Assembly (NCBI GenBank): GCA_030220185.1
Contig: JASPKZ010007294.1
Span: 733,001-797,000 of the forward strand
Source of the DNA: Diploptera punctata
Lineage: Eukaryota > Arthropoda > Insecta > Blattodea > Blaberidae
Length of the DNA stretch: 64,000 bases
Direction: 5' to 3'
Shown: positions 12,373-24,278 of the stretch, piece by piece
Position numbering within the stretch: position 1 is the first letter of the stretch
Layout of the letters: the number at the start of each line of letters is the position of its first letter
Made by a program: the position numbers and the translations under genes
The notes under the pieces: model-generated
The model's input: the letters and a program-made list of their open reading frames with translations, nothing else
The model's database searches: none
Told to the model about the DNA's origin: nothing

Positions 12373-13241
12373 GTTCTATTATTTGAGTATGGAGTAGTCA
12401 CAAGGTGACATGTTAAAACTTGTAGATATTTATAGAAACAAGCCTTATTGTAGGATTCACAACATAAGGACCATTTTAAAAAAACCGTTGAAAGGAGGTG
12501 CCTGGAGGGCAATAGGAGATTAGATGGATACATCTCCGGATATATGCAGGAATAAGTTGATTACTTTACTTACTTCCTACCGGCGTGGCGTTAGGAAAAG
12601 TAGCCAAGGTACAGGAAAAGGTAAGGTAATATATACTATTTTTTCAATGTTTATTATTATAATTCGTAAATACAATTGGTCGGCGTTAGGCATCAACAAA
12701 CTAAGCGCCATTAAAAAGAAAGAGTTTTTGATGTCATCTATTGCACTGGCTCATGAAGTCCACACTTTTAGCGCCAAATCTTTAAATATAGCCTTATTAT
12801 TAAATAAAAATATAAACGCCATCAGTTCCATCACAGATTCTGTGTATTGCAACAAACGGCTATGAAACTAGTTCTTCATAAATACTAATCTAAATTTTGT
12901 ATCATGCAGTTTAGCGCCAAATATTCCCGCTCTTATTTTGTTGATACATAACTGATTATTGTTGGTTTGGCGCTGCAATAAATAGTGAAAATTTTCAAGT
13001 CAGTGTGCACGTTGATGGATGCCCATCGATACTTTTTACTCTAAGGAATAAATACATTGATTTCACGATATTGTTACAGTATGCTTGTTTTTCTTTTTCA
13101 ATTTTATGTGTTTTGTCTTCGTATGTACTGTAATTGTATGAATAAATTAGAATTATTTAGGAAACATTATTTATTTAACACGTACATTTCATAATGTAAT
13201 ATGTGTGAAGTATCACAAAACAATACAATATATAAACACAT
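12373..13241. other. No gene seen
   Basis: AT-rich sequence. A 113-residue plus-strand open frame at 12524-12865 shows no domain and has no supporting context. Confidence 0.5.
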
Positions 13242-13252
13242 ATCAATAATAA

Positions 13253-13325
13253 CAGAGACGAATGGCGTTTGGTTTCCGGAAGACGGCGGCAGCTGCCATG
13301 ATACCGGATGATGATGATGATGATG
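13253..13325 (+). mobile_element. 73 bp 5'-truncated LINE end with perfect target duplication
   Basis: It matches the extreme 3' end of the LINE at 50925-51857 (GGCGTTTGGTTTCCGG, ACGGCGGCAGCTGCCATG, then ATACCGG and a GAT-repeat tail), including the last codons and stop. It is flanked by an exact 11 bp duplication, ATCAATAATAA, at 13242-13252 and 13326-13336. Only the final 73 bases were inserted. Confidence 0.92.
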
Positions 13326-13336
13326 ATCAATAATAA

Positions 13337-13924
13337 GCGTATTGTGCAAAGAAACACAACTAATATTATGATACAATATTTTACATGTACATTAACGCTT
13401 GGCTGATTGATACATAATAAAATATCCCACACTAATCTATGCTATAACAGTGTAAACGCACTCTTGTGGCGGTTAACTGATTGATGCTGAACTATTATTA
13501 CATCATTCTCTTTACGTTTAAACATTGACCGTTAAAATAAATATAAATTGTTTTACTCATGTAGTACGAATCAGTATATACAATATTATCATATAAGTGA
13601 TTATCAAGTCAGAGATACTTAAATAGCTCTTACTAGAGTTCAAAATGCAAAAAAAAGAAAAACCTTTAAACGAATTTATATCGTTACTTACATAATGACG
13701 TATAGCCGGTTGTTACATAACGCCGTCCAGTTTGTAATCAATATCATAAGGTACTTAACTTTTATTTTTGCTACAAAGGATTCGTGCATTCTTTGTTTTT
13801 TTTGTTTTTTTTTCCAGGAAGAGATGCGATTTATGTCAGTTCGTGGTTCGCCTACGAAGCATTCAAATTTATGAGGGCTGGGATGCGCCAAAAAAAGGGA
13901 CTTAAGACGGTAAGAACATATTGA
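13337..13924. other. No gene seen
   Basis: AT-rich sequence with poly-T runs near 13797. An 81-residue minus-strand open frame has no known motif. Confidence 0.5.
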
Positions 13925-14765
13925 CATATTCAAGAATATTTAAGTTGCCATTCTAGGAATCCTTCTTTTACACAATAATCTGCTATTTCATCTCTAATTT
14001 TTTTTGGCAATAATTTGTGGATCTTCGGGGGACGTATCTCATTGGTAACATATAGACGCCATATTATCTCCTCCCTGAACCCTGCACGACCCTTCGATTA
14101 AAACTCCATTCACTTCATGGTCTAAAGTGCCAGCGAGAGTGAACAAATGTGGCGAATGGTTCATTAGATAATTATGTAACAAAATGACTGCCAGACACTA
14201 TCAACTCGGCCTTTTTTAGGTTCCAAAAGCATTGGTTTTCTTAATACCCAAACACTGCGCTTGATATACCGAAGGCGTTCTCAACTATTCTTCGGGCCCT
14301 ACTCAAACGATAATTTAAAATTCTCTGATGAGTTCCTTTAGCAAAGTCTCCAGGATATGGTTTCATGAGGTTTTCACTTAGAGGAAATGCACTATCACCT
14401 GCAAAGAAATAAGGTATTTACATAGAACGCCCTGGCAGTTCATTTGGTATAGGAAGTCCCAATATGTCTTCTGTGATCATACTATGTAACTTGCTCCCTT
14501 GAAAAACTCCCCCATCCGAAATTCTTCCTTGACATACTACGTCAGCAAACATGAAGTTATAATTCCCATTTACTAAAGCAAAAAGCACCATACCGAAGGT
14601 GGATTTATAGGCTAATTGAAGAACTCTGTACCCGAGTTCATTGGAGCTTGCAAAACAACATGCTTCCCATCAATGGCACAAACACAGTGAGGCAGGTTTC
14701 AACGTGTTTCAAATAACTCGCTTGCTTTCTTCCAAGCTGTAGGTGTCGTAGGTAGCTGAAAAATA
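13925..14765 (-). pseudogene. PIF/Harbinger (HARBI1-like) DDE transposase remnant
   Basis: DDE nuclease of the PIF/Harbinger DNA transposons, which cut and paste with 3 bp target duplications. In successive minus-strand frames I read CAIDGKHVVLQAPMNSGTEF (first catalytic Asp in IDGKH), then a degraded segment ending GRISDGGVFKGSKL, then [20 protein letters not shown] (second Asp in GDSAF), then [11 protein letters not shown] (catalytic Glu in VENAF). The order and spacing fit the family's DDE_Tnp_4 domain. Frameshifts and stops, including TGA just after ELFETR, make it non-functional. The N-terminal third is missing. No terminal repeats were found, so the element's limits are unknown. Confidence 0.88.
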
Positions 14766-14939
14766 AATAATTTAAGCATTGCTTTTAAACACGAGGATAG
14801 GGGAGGGATCATTAATGAAAATGCGGTTTTAAACCGGATTTTGAAGAAATATTTGCAATTATTCTAATTATTCTTCTAATTTTTAGCCAGTTACATAATG
14901 TGCACATCAATAATAATTATTACTAGATACTATAAACTA

Positions 14940-15279
14940 GTCCACCGCTGTGGTCTCGAGGTAGCGTGCTGCCTTGTCACGCAGCGGGCCCGGGTTCGAT
15001 CCCTGGTCGGGGCAGTTTTTCTGGGTGAGGTTTTTATCGGGGTTTTTCCTCACCTGTAAGACAAATGTCAGGAAAACTTTAAGGCCAAACGGTCCCCGAA
15101 ATCATATGGCCATCATCATCATCCTTATCATTATCATCATCAAACATCATTATCATCCTTCACCGGTGTGGAAAGCAAGGGGAAGCTACCACACTTTCAA
15201 TTCCCTAGTAAAGCTGCATTCATAGCATGAAAATGCTATGATTGCAGTGAAGGAACTGCCTTCGGGCAGAATTACTATG
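14940..15279 (+). repeat. tRNA-derived SINE (family A), full length, with target duplication
   Basis: 340 bp. The head GTCCACCGCTGTGGTCTCGA and B box GGGTTCGATCCCTGG are followed by the same body and 3' end as the 6527 copy, ending CGGGCAGAATTACTATG. A perfect 14 bp target duplication, GATACTATAAACTA, lies at 14926-14939 and 15280-15293. The sequence CTGCCTT occurs near both ends of the SINE (after GCGTG and before CGGGCAG), which explains the deletion seen in the 9497 mini-copy. Confidence 0.95.
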
Positions 15280-15325
15280 GATACTATAAACTACACATGT
15301 AATGTGCAGGAGACGGATGGGATAA

Positions 15326-15577
15326 TTGGAATTGAAGAAGAAACTGAAGCAGGAGTCAATCATTCTGGACAAAATAAAACAAGAGGAAACACCGTCAACA
15401 TCTACTCACATGCCTATTAAACGAGCGAAGATAGGTGATGAAATAAATTCATCAATGGTGAGCAGTTCGTTTGACATTTTGAAAAATGCTGCCAATAAAT
15501 TAGATATGAGCAATTCTATGAAAATATATCGAGGTGAAAATTTTGAAATTGACGCGGGAATAATTTTGTTGACGTAA
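15326..15577 (+). pseudogene. Possible second ORF of a Harbinger-type element (weak)
   Basis: An 83-residue frame, charged and Ser-rich, with the stretch SSSFDILKNAANKLD near its C-terminus. PIF/Harbinger elements usually carry a divergently transcribed Myb/MADF-like DNA-binding protein, and this frame lies divergent to the transposase remnant 0.6 kb away. The match is only in general style: no complete MADF or Myb domain is visible, and the SINE at 14940 interrupts the upstream part. It could be a chance frame. Confidence 0.3.
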
Positions 15578-17317
15578 TATATATCTTTAAGGATCAATTT
15601 TCTGATTCTATAAGATAATGTTTCAAATGTGTATTATTTTAATCTAATATTAGTGGTAGAACTTGTCATATTACAAATTTTACTAATTTGATGTTTACTG
15701 ATTTGGACGTATTAATTCATTTTATTTCAAAAACTCTTCTGCTAAACCATACTTAGGTCCTCCCTAGTCGTAAATGTAATAATATTAATTGCAGTCTAAT
15801 GTTTTATATACCGTTACCTTAAATGTATCATATAATTGTTAACTGTAAGCTATGGTCAGTCAGTCACGGAAAACGTATAAAAAGTACTGTACACTTCATA
15901 ATAATTGATGGATTAAAATTTCCTCTTGGATTCTACGTTATCGGTAAACAACTAACAAAAAGTATTATAATCTACCTAGCTTGACTATGCAGTACTTGAC
16001 TGACCAAACGCCTCTACGTGCACGACTGAATAAGGTATATTGTAGAAAGAAATTGAAGTACTTTTGACGTAGACTTGAAGTCACAGGTCGTACCGAAACA
16101 CGCCAATCTTGTTCCGGCCTTTGCAGACTAATAAAAACTTTATTTATTATTAATTGACTAATTTGCAAGTCGATTATATAACCAACATGAACGAGTAGAA
16201 ATGTAAACTCTTTAATTAAGTTATAGGCATATTAGTTTTATCTTTATTCTCTTTCCTTTTTTCTCCTTCTTATTCTTCTTCTCCTCCTCCCTCTTTCTCT
16301 CTATATGTATATGGACAAAGAAATTATTAGAGTTTTTTACTTAAATCATTTTTATTCTTTAAAATAGCCTCGCTCTTTTATTTATGTATGTTAATATTCG
16401 AAATCATAAACACCTTGAATGGAATTGCTTATCGTTCTAATATAACTTGGCATATGTCCAACTAGCAGTAAACAAGGAAGTTGTTTGGATATTTAATACA
16501 GTATCTATATATTCATTCATGTGGTAAAATCACTATATTTCATGATAAGTTGTGACGTAGCTTTTCCAATCATTTGAAGTTTGTGTTTTCCCAAGAATGC
16601 TGGAATTCCCTTGTCAGACCTCGTAAAACTTTAAGTTAATATTCAAATAGTATTGTGGAATTTTACTGAAATAAACATAAATACAACAGGAACTTGGGAA
16701 ACATGAGAATAAGTAATTTAATTATGGTTTCACAATATTTTTTCAGAAGGCAACTCTATTACCTGAACATACGTTTTATATTCTTGACAAAGAATGAATA
16801 AAATAAAAATAAATAGGCCTAAATAAAAAATATAATCAACACGACACTAAACAATAGAATGCAAAGCGAAAGCATTAAAAAATGCAGAATTGAACAGGTG
16901 ATAAGAAATATTTGAAATATTTTTGTGCCAGTACAATATATAACTTGATATAACTAAAATTAATTATATTTATTTTTATTAATTATTAATAATTTTATTA
17001 TATAACATTTTTCTTTCACTTTCCTGATATTGGAATGTGCTACCAGTAGAAATTATGAGCATCTGCTAGTAGCTCTTTCAAGAAAATACTGAAAACATTT
17101 GTGAAAGTTTTAATATAAGCCACTCTTTACTTGCCAAGCCACAGTTTATTTATATCTATTGTAGTATTTAACTTCATTTTTATATTATAATTATTTAATA
17201 TTAGTTCGAGAATTAATTACAATGTATAACTGCATTTATACTCGCATGTATTATACATGACTGGTTGAGTGTTAAATAATGCTAAACTGCCTTAAATATG
17301 CCAGTTGAAATAAAATT
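15578..17317. other. AT-rich sequence, no gene seen
   Basis: 1.7 kb with short frames only. There is a pyrimidine-rich stretch near 16245-16300. No domain or repeat end was recognised. Confidence 0.55.
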
Positions 17318-17340
17318 GTATTATTATTATTATTGTTAAA

Positions 17341-17386
<46 letters not shown>

Positions 17387-17530
17387 AGATATTATAGAGG
17401 AATAAGGGAGCTAGGTCTGGAAGAATTGGAATGGGAAGATAGAAAAGAATGGAGAAAGAAGATTAAAATTTAAAAAGCTTTGGGCACAGGAAGATGTAAC
17501 ATTGTAAACCTGTTTGTAAATAAATACATC
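17318..17530 (+). pseudogene. ATT microsatellite followed by a LINE 3' fragment
   Basis: 17318-17384 is an ATT repeat with one interruption. From 17388 the plus strand gives RNKGARSG-like codons leading to ELGLEELEWEDRKEWRKK, the same C-terminus as the LINE at 10621-11255. It then continues through AAAAAGCTTTGGGCACAGGA to AACCTGTTTGTAAATAAATA. It is a 5'-truncated copy. The microsatellite lies upstream of it here, so it is not this copy's tail. Confidence 0.7.
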
Positions 17531-17652
17531 GTTATTAATACCAGTACGTAGAATCAGCATACCTATTACACTAATCGCAGCAAAAGGTTGTTGCTAAAAT
17601 TAGTAGACTGTACTACTCTCTATTTGGAGGAACATATTACGGAAAATCCTAC

Positions 17653-17657
17653 CGACG
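17653..17657. repeat. Transib target-site duplication, left (CGACG)
   Basis: CGACG directly precedes the left terminal repeat; the same five bases follow the right one at 23610-23614. A 5 bp, GC-rich duplication of the form CGNCG is characteristic of Transib insertion. Confidence 0.9.
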
Positions 17658-17694
17658 CACAGTGTGGATATTTTGAGAATCTAGCTGGACAAAA
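17658..17694 (+). repeat. Transib left terminal inverted repeat, RSS-like
   Basis: It starts CACAGTG, identical to the consensus V(D)J heptamer. A 24 bp spacer follows, then ACAAAAGTC, which matches the RSS nonamer ACAAAAACC at 7 of 9 positions. It pairs with the right end with a 1 bp spacer difference and one substitution. Confidence 0.9.
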
Positions 17695-18213
17695 GTCAAT
17701 TTAGGAACATGTCTTAACTGGTCATTTTACGTAATAAATTCAAAGCAAACAAGTTATACTATAATCCAGTACATTTTGTGGAAACCCACGCCAAATAATA
17801 ACAAATAACAGTTATAAACAGGTCAGAACGGCCAGCTAACTGAGTCTTACCGACCAACAGTTCTCTGCTATCGTGCTCTTCGTCTGAGTTCGCTCGATGA
17901 ATACGGTTTGTTTCTGTGTGCTAGTGGTGATTTTGTGTTATTATCGTTTTTATGGGAGTCGCAAGGTTAATTCTCATATATTATTTTGTTAGTTCGTATT
18001 TTAGTTTAATCATAAATATTAAATTAAGAGAGTGAGCTTTTATTTAACCAGAAACAGTACTTCTTTATTTTCATCTAGGGCTTTAGTTTATTTCCTCGTA
18101 TTTTCCTGTGCATTGGGTATATCTTTCTGAAATATCTATTTCTACACTACAAGAAAAATGTTAATTTACTTGCGAAAGTTTGCGAACTCATACAATTTTT
18201 TCTTATTTTCAGA

Positions 18214-18577
<364 letters not shown>

Positions 18578-18764
18578 TATTTATTCTGGCAGAGTTAAGG
18601 CCATAAGGCCCTCTCTTCCACTCAACCAGCACAAATACAAATAAATATTCGACAAATATAGATATACACTATACTAATTATAAACAGTTAAAGATACAAT
18701 AAATGTAGCAATGTAAATGTCATGTACAAACAACATTTTATAGGGTAATAACAATAATGATACG

Positions 18765-18810
<46 letters not shown>

Positions 18811-18882
18811 TAAATATGATACATTATACGGGAAACACCAATTAATATATATATCTTACACTGGATAATAATGAAGTCGAGT

Positions 18883-21839
18883 TTAGAGCAAATATAGATT
18901 TAGATTTCTTTTAAAAGATGTCAATGTCCGGCAGCCCCTTATTTCTTGTGGTAGGGAATTCCAGTTGCGAGAAGTGGAGATGGTATATGACATGGAGTGA
19001 TGTGATGTCCTATGTTGCGGTATATTAAGTAAGAGACTATGTTGTGATCTTGTGTTTAAGTTATGGTTTGAGGATAGATACTGGAAACGGGATGATAAAT
19101 AATTGGGAATCGAGGTATGTAGGATCTTAAATAGGAGAATTAGACAGTGTGATTTTCTTCTCTCTTTTAGATGTAGCCATGACAATTCGTGGAATAATGG
19201 AGAAATGTGATCGTATTTTCGAACATTAAATATGAATCTGATACACATATTATGGACACGCTGCAGTTTGTCCGACAATCCGTCACTTATGTCAGTTAGT
19301 AGAACGTCACAGTAGTCAAAATGCGGCATCACTAAAGTTTGGATTAAAATTCTTTTAAGAGTTGTAGGAAGAAAATGTTTAAGTCGCTTTAGGGAATGGA
19401 TTATGGAGAAGATCCTTTTAGATGTTTGTTTTACTTGCACATGCCAATTTAAATTAGAATCTAAGTAAAATCCCAAGTTTTTAACGACGTCGGTATAAGG
19501 AATTTGTTCATTATCTAATATGACAGCCGGCATATTGCCATTGTTTATGAGGTGTAATAGCCTTGGATGTCCGATAATTATTGCTTGCGTTTTGTTTACA
19601 TTTAGTTTCAGCCCATATTGTCTGGACCATAAAGATATATGCCTGAGGTCAGTGTTTACTTTGTCAATATATTCATTAATTTCGTCAGGCCTAAAGTGTG
19701 TGTAAATCTGTAGGTCGTCGGCGTAAAGATGATGCTTGCAGTTTTGTAGTTTCTTGGTCACGTCATTAATATAAATCGAGAAGAGAAGAGGAGCGAGGAC
19801 GCCGCCTTGAGGTACCCCTTTCCTCACCAAGCGCCAGGAAGAAATGCGATTATTAACAGAAACTGATTGCTGACGATTAGTGAGGTAAGATGCAAACCAA
19901 TCAAGGCAGTTTTCCGACAGATGTAGTGTCTTTAGTCTCGCTAGCATTAAGTCTATATCTACTGTGTCAAAGGCTTTGCTGTAGTCGAGTAGGACTATTG
20001 CGGTGAGTTTGCTTTTGTCCATTGAGTCTCTTATGTCCTCTACAATGTCAAGTAGTGCAGTACTTGTGTGATGTCTTGTTCTAAAACCAGATTGATGTTA
20101 ATCAAGTAAGTCGTGTGTGGTGAGGTAGTCTGTTAACTGTGAGTGTATTATGTGTTCCAGTGCTTTAGATAAACAGGGAAGAATACTAATTGGTCTATAA
20201 TCATCGAGTGTTGTGGGAGTGTTTGATTTCGGTGTAGGACGAACTAGAGCCATTTTCCAGAGTCTGGGATAAGTCCCGGTCATTATAGAGGCATTAAAAA
20301 TGTGGGTTATTGTTGGGAGAATAATGTCTATTATTTTTTGCAGGAGAGTTATTGTTATATTGTCTATTCCTTGTGCTTTAGATTTAATACGTAATACTGC
20401 TCTTTTGGCGTCATCAGGTGAGATATAGGAAAAAAAGAATTTGTCTCGGGTAGGTTGGGAATATGACATTAGTTCATCTATTGTCTGTTGTTTGTGTTGT
20501 GAGGTGTTGTCAGTAGGAAGGCGGGTAAAATGGTCATTCAACTCATCTAGTGGTAAGTCAGCTGTTTCTACCTGTAGTTTATTTTGACAGAGGCCTATTG
20601 ATTTTAAATTTTTCCACATGTCAGCTGAGTTGGACATAGATTGTGTAATAATAGTATGAGCATATCTTAGTTTTGCATTCCTGACAGTCTGGTTGACTTT
20701 ATTCCTCAGATGTTTGTATGTCTGTAAGTCTGTCAGTTCTTTGTTCCTCCTATATTTCCTGAATGCTGCGTCTCTCTCTGTCATAAGCAAGCGGATATTA
20801 TCAGACATCCAGGGTGCAGGTGGTCTGTTTATACGTCTAGTCTTGATAGGTGCGTGTTTGTCATACAATTGTAAAATCATGTCATTAAAATTTTCAACTT
20901 TCTCGTCTACAGTCCTAAGTGTCCATATGTTGTTCCAAGGTAGTTTTGCAGCGTCATCAATTAATTGCGCATAATTTATATGTTTCAAGTCTCTGTATGT
21001 TACAAGTCTAGGTCTACGTTTAGAGCAAAGGAGTGAATATTCAATGTATATTAAGTCATGTGCAGAGATGCCTGGAGCTTCTATCTGTCCACTAGTTATA
21101 ACTTTTTGAGGATTATTTGTTATAATTAAGTCTAGTAGTGTGTCAGAATACCTAGTATGATGGGTTGGTTCTGAAGGCAGTATTGTCATATTGCATGACT
21201 GGAACATTGTCTGTAATTGTATAGTGTTGTAAGAATTTGTGGCTAATAGGTTAGTATTGAAGTCTCCTAGTACAATTACATGTTCATAAGATGGTATCAG
21301 ATTTTGGAGAACTGTTTCAATGTCATGCAGGTGACCAACATTTGGGGGCTTATAAACTACTCCTAATAAACATTTCTGCATTTTCGCTCTAATTTCTATA
21401 AATAGGTATTCGGGTCGAGACGCGTATTCACTAGGCGAATGGGATACAATTTTCGGATGTAGATCGCCACGCCGCCTCCATTTTTCCCGAATCTGTCATT
21501 CCTAATCAAGGTGTAATTTTGCATGTTTACAAGAGAAGAAGGAAGGGTATTTTTCAGCCATGTTTCAGAAATTAAAATGGCATGCAGATTTAGTGTTGAA
21601 AATATAGTTTGGAATTCTGAGAAGTGGGACAGGAGTGACTGTGCATTACAATGTGTTATTTTGAGTGTATTGCTGTTCAAAGAGAAACGTGATTTTAAAA
21701 GGTCTGAGGTGGAAGGGGTATGTTGAGATGGGGACAATGGAACTGTCAAAGACCGAAAAGGGGCTGCAGGTGCATTACTTAAATCTATGGTTGAAATGTT
21801 ACTAACTAAAACAAGAAAACCGTAAATATGAAATATCAA
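18883..21839 (-). pseudogene. CR1-like ORF2: AP endonuclease and reverse transcriptase
   Basis: The first piece (21839-21396) carries the apurinic-type endonuclease start: ITHCNAQSLLSHFSEFQTIF, SETWL and NDRFGKNGGGVAIYIR. The second (21381-20098) continues with GVVYKPP and LGDFNTNLL and ends in the start of the RT domain, DDYRPISILPCLSKALEHII. The third (20022-18883) has LLDYSKAFDTVD, GVPQGGVLAPLLFSIYINDV and the catalytic HLYADDLQIYTHF, and ends NWNSLPQEIR..SFKRNLNLYLL, a C-terminus common in CR1-group LINEs. Only two lesions are evident: a frameshift between about 21400 and 21440, and one TAA at 20098-20100 in an otherwise continuous frame (HDLLD-stop-HQSGFRTRHHT). The copy is therefore fairly young. 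The catalytic YADD is intact. Confidence 0.92.
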
Positions 21840-21987
21840 TTGGTGTTTAGTATATGAAGTACAAAATTAAATTAATAAAAAAAATAGATTATACACGAAA
21901 AAATGAAGAAAAAAATGAACACAGTAAATAATTAAATACTAATAGCAATAAATTACAAAAAGTAACTAGTTTCTGAGTTGATAATTA

Positions 21988-22281
21988 TCACTCTGACCTG
22001 AGATCTGTTAGATGATTTATTCGCTTTTTTCTGTCTTCTACCTTAACAATGACAGAACCATCTTGGGTCCAGACATTGGTTACGCCATGAATGTTGATAG
22101 CTTCGCGAAGTAACTGATGCCTAGCACTAGTAAGGTCCTCACGAATCGTAATTCCACTGCCTTTCAAATTCTTTTTATTTCGAAACACCTCACTTCGCGT
22201 TTCATTGTTAGATACGAAAATATCATTTATGGGTATTGTCAGTGAATCTATAGTTGCTGTTTCACTATCTGGAATAAGTAA
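21988..22281 (-). pseudogene. CR1-like ORF1, C-terminal fragment
   Basis: An open frame without its natural start. It reads NKKNLKGSGITIREDLTSAR, then HQLLREAINIHGVTNVWTQDG, then SVIVKVEDRKKRINHLTDLR-stop. The pattern, with an EDLT helix, an NVWT-DG turn and an I/VKV ending, is the C-terminal module seen in ORF1 proteins of CR1-type LINEs. It is cut off at 22282, where Transib codons resume. Confidence 0.7.
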
Positions 22282-22282
22282 T

Positions 22283-23388
22283 CAGGCCGAAAGATCACCG
22301 AAAAACTGAAATTTCTAGTGAAAAAACAAAGAGACGGCGAATTCGTATCTTCTTGAAACTACGTGTCCGGAAGAGATACCGATAGCAAACGAAGTACAGC
22401 TTCGCTAGTCAGGAATAAGGGATTCGCAGCTATTGTTAATGAGCTTTGCCAGTTTTCATCCAGAAGAGGTACAGGAATAAAAAAAGCACAGAGGTCTTTA
22501 ATCAGCCAATAGCAAGGTGGGCTTTCGAATGACCAAGCTCTGGCATGAACGGTTGATGCAAATCTGTCGACACACCAATACAGTATCATACGCGAACAAA
22601 CATAGTTTATTAATAACAATCTGTATCCACCATACTATCTTACCGTCTGGATTAAAAACATGACAGGTAGGGGAACCGAAAATAAAACGAAAGTGGCTGA
22701 AAAAAAAAATGTACGTGCAAGAAAAGTTTAGAAGCGAAATGGGTCTTTAAGTAGATATGCCAAAACAACAAACTGGAAACACTAATGACGGAAACACAGC
22801 TCGTAAGGTTTCTTTTTCCGAAATGCGGAAAAGTCTGCAGAAATAGCTGGTGTCAATGTTAAGCTTATAAATCGCTTCCATGCCATATTAGAGACTACAA
22901 ATAGCGGGTATTTCACAAATGTTGACAAATTCCATGAATTCTCCAAGACAACAAGAGAAATGTATATTAAGTAGTATTCGTGGTAAACCAAGGCCAGTAA
23001 GCGTGCATAAAATTGTATTTCATGGGAAATATATCATTTCTTCATGTGTTTTACCATTCGGTCAAATGCCTGAAGAAGCTCAAGAGGCAAGAAACAAACA
23101 CAATAAGAAATTTAGAGAACTTTTCACAAGAAAACTTCTAGAAATGATACAAAACCAGATTTTCTGAATAGATCGTTAATATCTTCAGATCCCTTTATTA
23201 CTGGTTTATATGCGGCTCCAAAAACAAAAACGTGGTAAAATTAAACATGAGGTATACGGGCTATTATAATAGAAGTAACAACTCTAACTGTTGAGCGTGA
23301 GATACCAATAGACGAAACACATAGAGATTCTGAAGGATTGGAAGGCTCGGATCGAAGTATTGAAGAAACTGATGCTGATTTTAACTAA
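22283..23388 (+). pseudogene. Transib transposase, C-terminal part with internal deletion
   Basis: After the LINE the frame resumes with RPKDH..ISSEKTKRRR and, further on, KYSFASQE. It then degenerates until QTGNTNDGNTAR at about 22765. The next segment (frame shifted) reads NAEKSAEIAGVNVKLINRFH and SGYFTNVDKFHEFSKTTREM. Another frameshift at about 22970 leads to PVSVHKIVFHGKYII, LPFGQMPEEAQEARNKH and KKFRELFTRK. These are the hallmark C-terminal motifs of Transib and, more distantly, of RAG1 (NGNFARK, ESGNKLFRRFR). The Glu-rich EEAQEARNK segment is where the third acidic catalytic residue is expected (inference). The central region with the two catalytic Asp residues is missing. The stop is at 23386. 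Confidence 0.88.
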
Positions 23389-23573
23389 TCTTAATTGCAC
23401 TAAATTTCGTATTGCTTTTTCGTTTTATTTATTTTATATGCATTTTAATGTATATTATTAGTTGTAAAAATATGTTTCATTTTTAAATTACACGTCTAAA
23501 AGTTTCAGAATATTTTTTTATTTATTCATTTATATTTTACCACCTAATAACACATAAATATGGGAAAAAATAA

Positions 23574-23609
23574 TTTTGTCCAGCTAGATTTTCAAAATAC
23601 CACACTGTG
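23574..23609 (-). repeat. Transib right terminal inverted repeat, RSS-like
   Basis: Its complement starts CACAGTG, then a 23 bp spacer, then ACAAAATTA (6 of 9 to the RSS nonamer). Both ends thus have a 23-type spacing (24 and 23), unlike the 12/23 asymmetry of vertebrate RSSs. The CGACG duplication follows at 23610-23614. Confidence 0.9.
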
Positions 23610-23869
23610 CGACGGTAGACTGATGAAGGTAGTCTGAGAAATAGTTTACTCAAAATAGCAGAAGACAGAAGTAGTATATAGTGATAGTCCGTACTGTGTC
23701 AATAGCTCAATCCTCTAAATTCAGCGAGAACACTTGAGGGTGAAACTGGCACGGGTCGAAATTTTTCATCGACTATATACTAAATCAATTATATTCCTGC
23801 CTAAAGAACATTGCACCACAACAATAATAAATTGTCAATTACAATACATGTTAAGTGTTCTCAGGGGTA

Positions 23870-24278
23870 ATTTATTATTATTATTTTTTTTTTGATTGCG
23901 GATGAGCCTATGTAGGACTATGCAAAGTACTTAGAGGCGTTTCCTTTGAGCCCAAATTTCTTTCATTCTTTTGCTATGAGCTTGTTTTCTATCATCTGTT
24001 CAAGTTGTTTCAGTTTTTTTCTTCGGTTTGTCCTCTTCGTCAACTTGCCACTTATTCACCTTAATTCTAAATATATCTCTGTTTGGGATATCTTCTTTAG
24101 TAATTCACGCCTATTTTAAGTCCTTTTTGACTTCATCAATCGACTTCATAGTAACCACTGGAGCTTTACTTCTGTTTTCGTAGAATTCCATTATCTGTTT
24201 TGTAAGCCTATTTGAGTTCATTCGTTTAATATGGAATGTTAACCTTCGTTTTCTAATATCACTATGAATGTCTGTATA
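23870..24278 (-). pseudogene. LINE-X, C-terminal coding end and 3' tail (left part of split copy)
   Basis: The minus strand gives SDIRKRRLTFHIKRMNSNRL, then SKAPVVTMKSIDEVKKDLK, DIPNRDIFRIKVNKW and DEEDKPKKK with two stops, ending in a run of A followed by AAT repeats (tail, 23870-23893). It is a typical LINE 3' terminus. It joins to 27581-28032 through the 15 bp duplication ATGAATGTCTGTATA (24264-24278), the target duplication of the RTE-like element inserted between them. Confidence 0.85.

Noticed and set aside
14940..15015. tRNA gene
   Set aside because: Same reason: it is the head of SINE family A.
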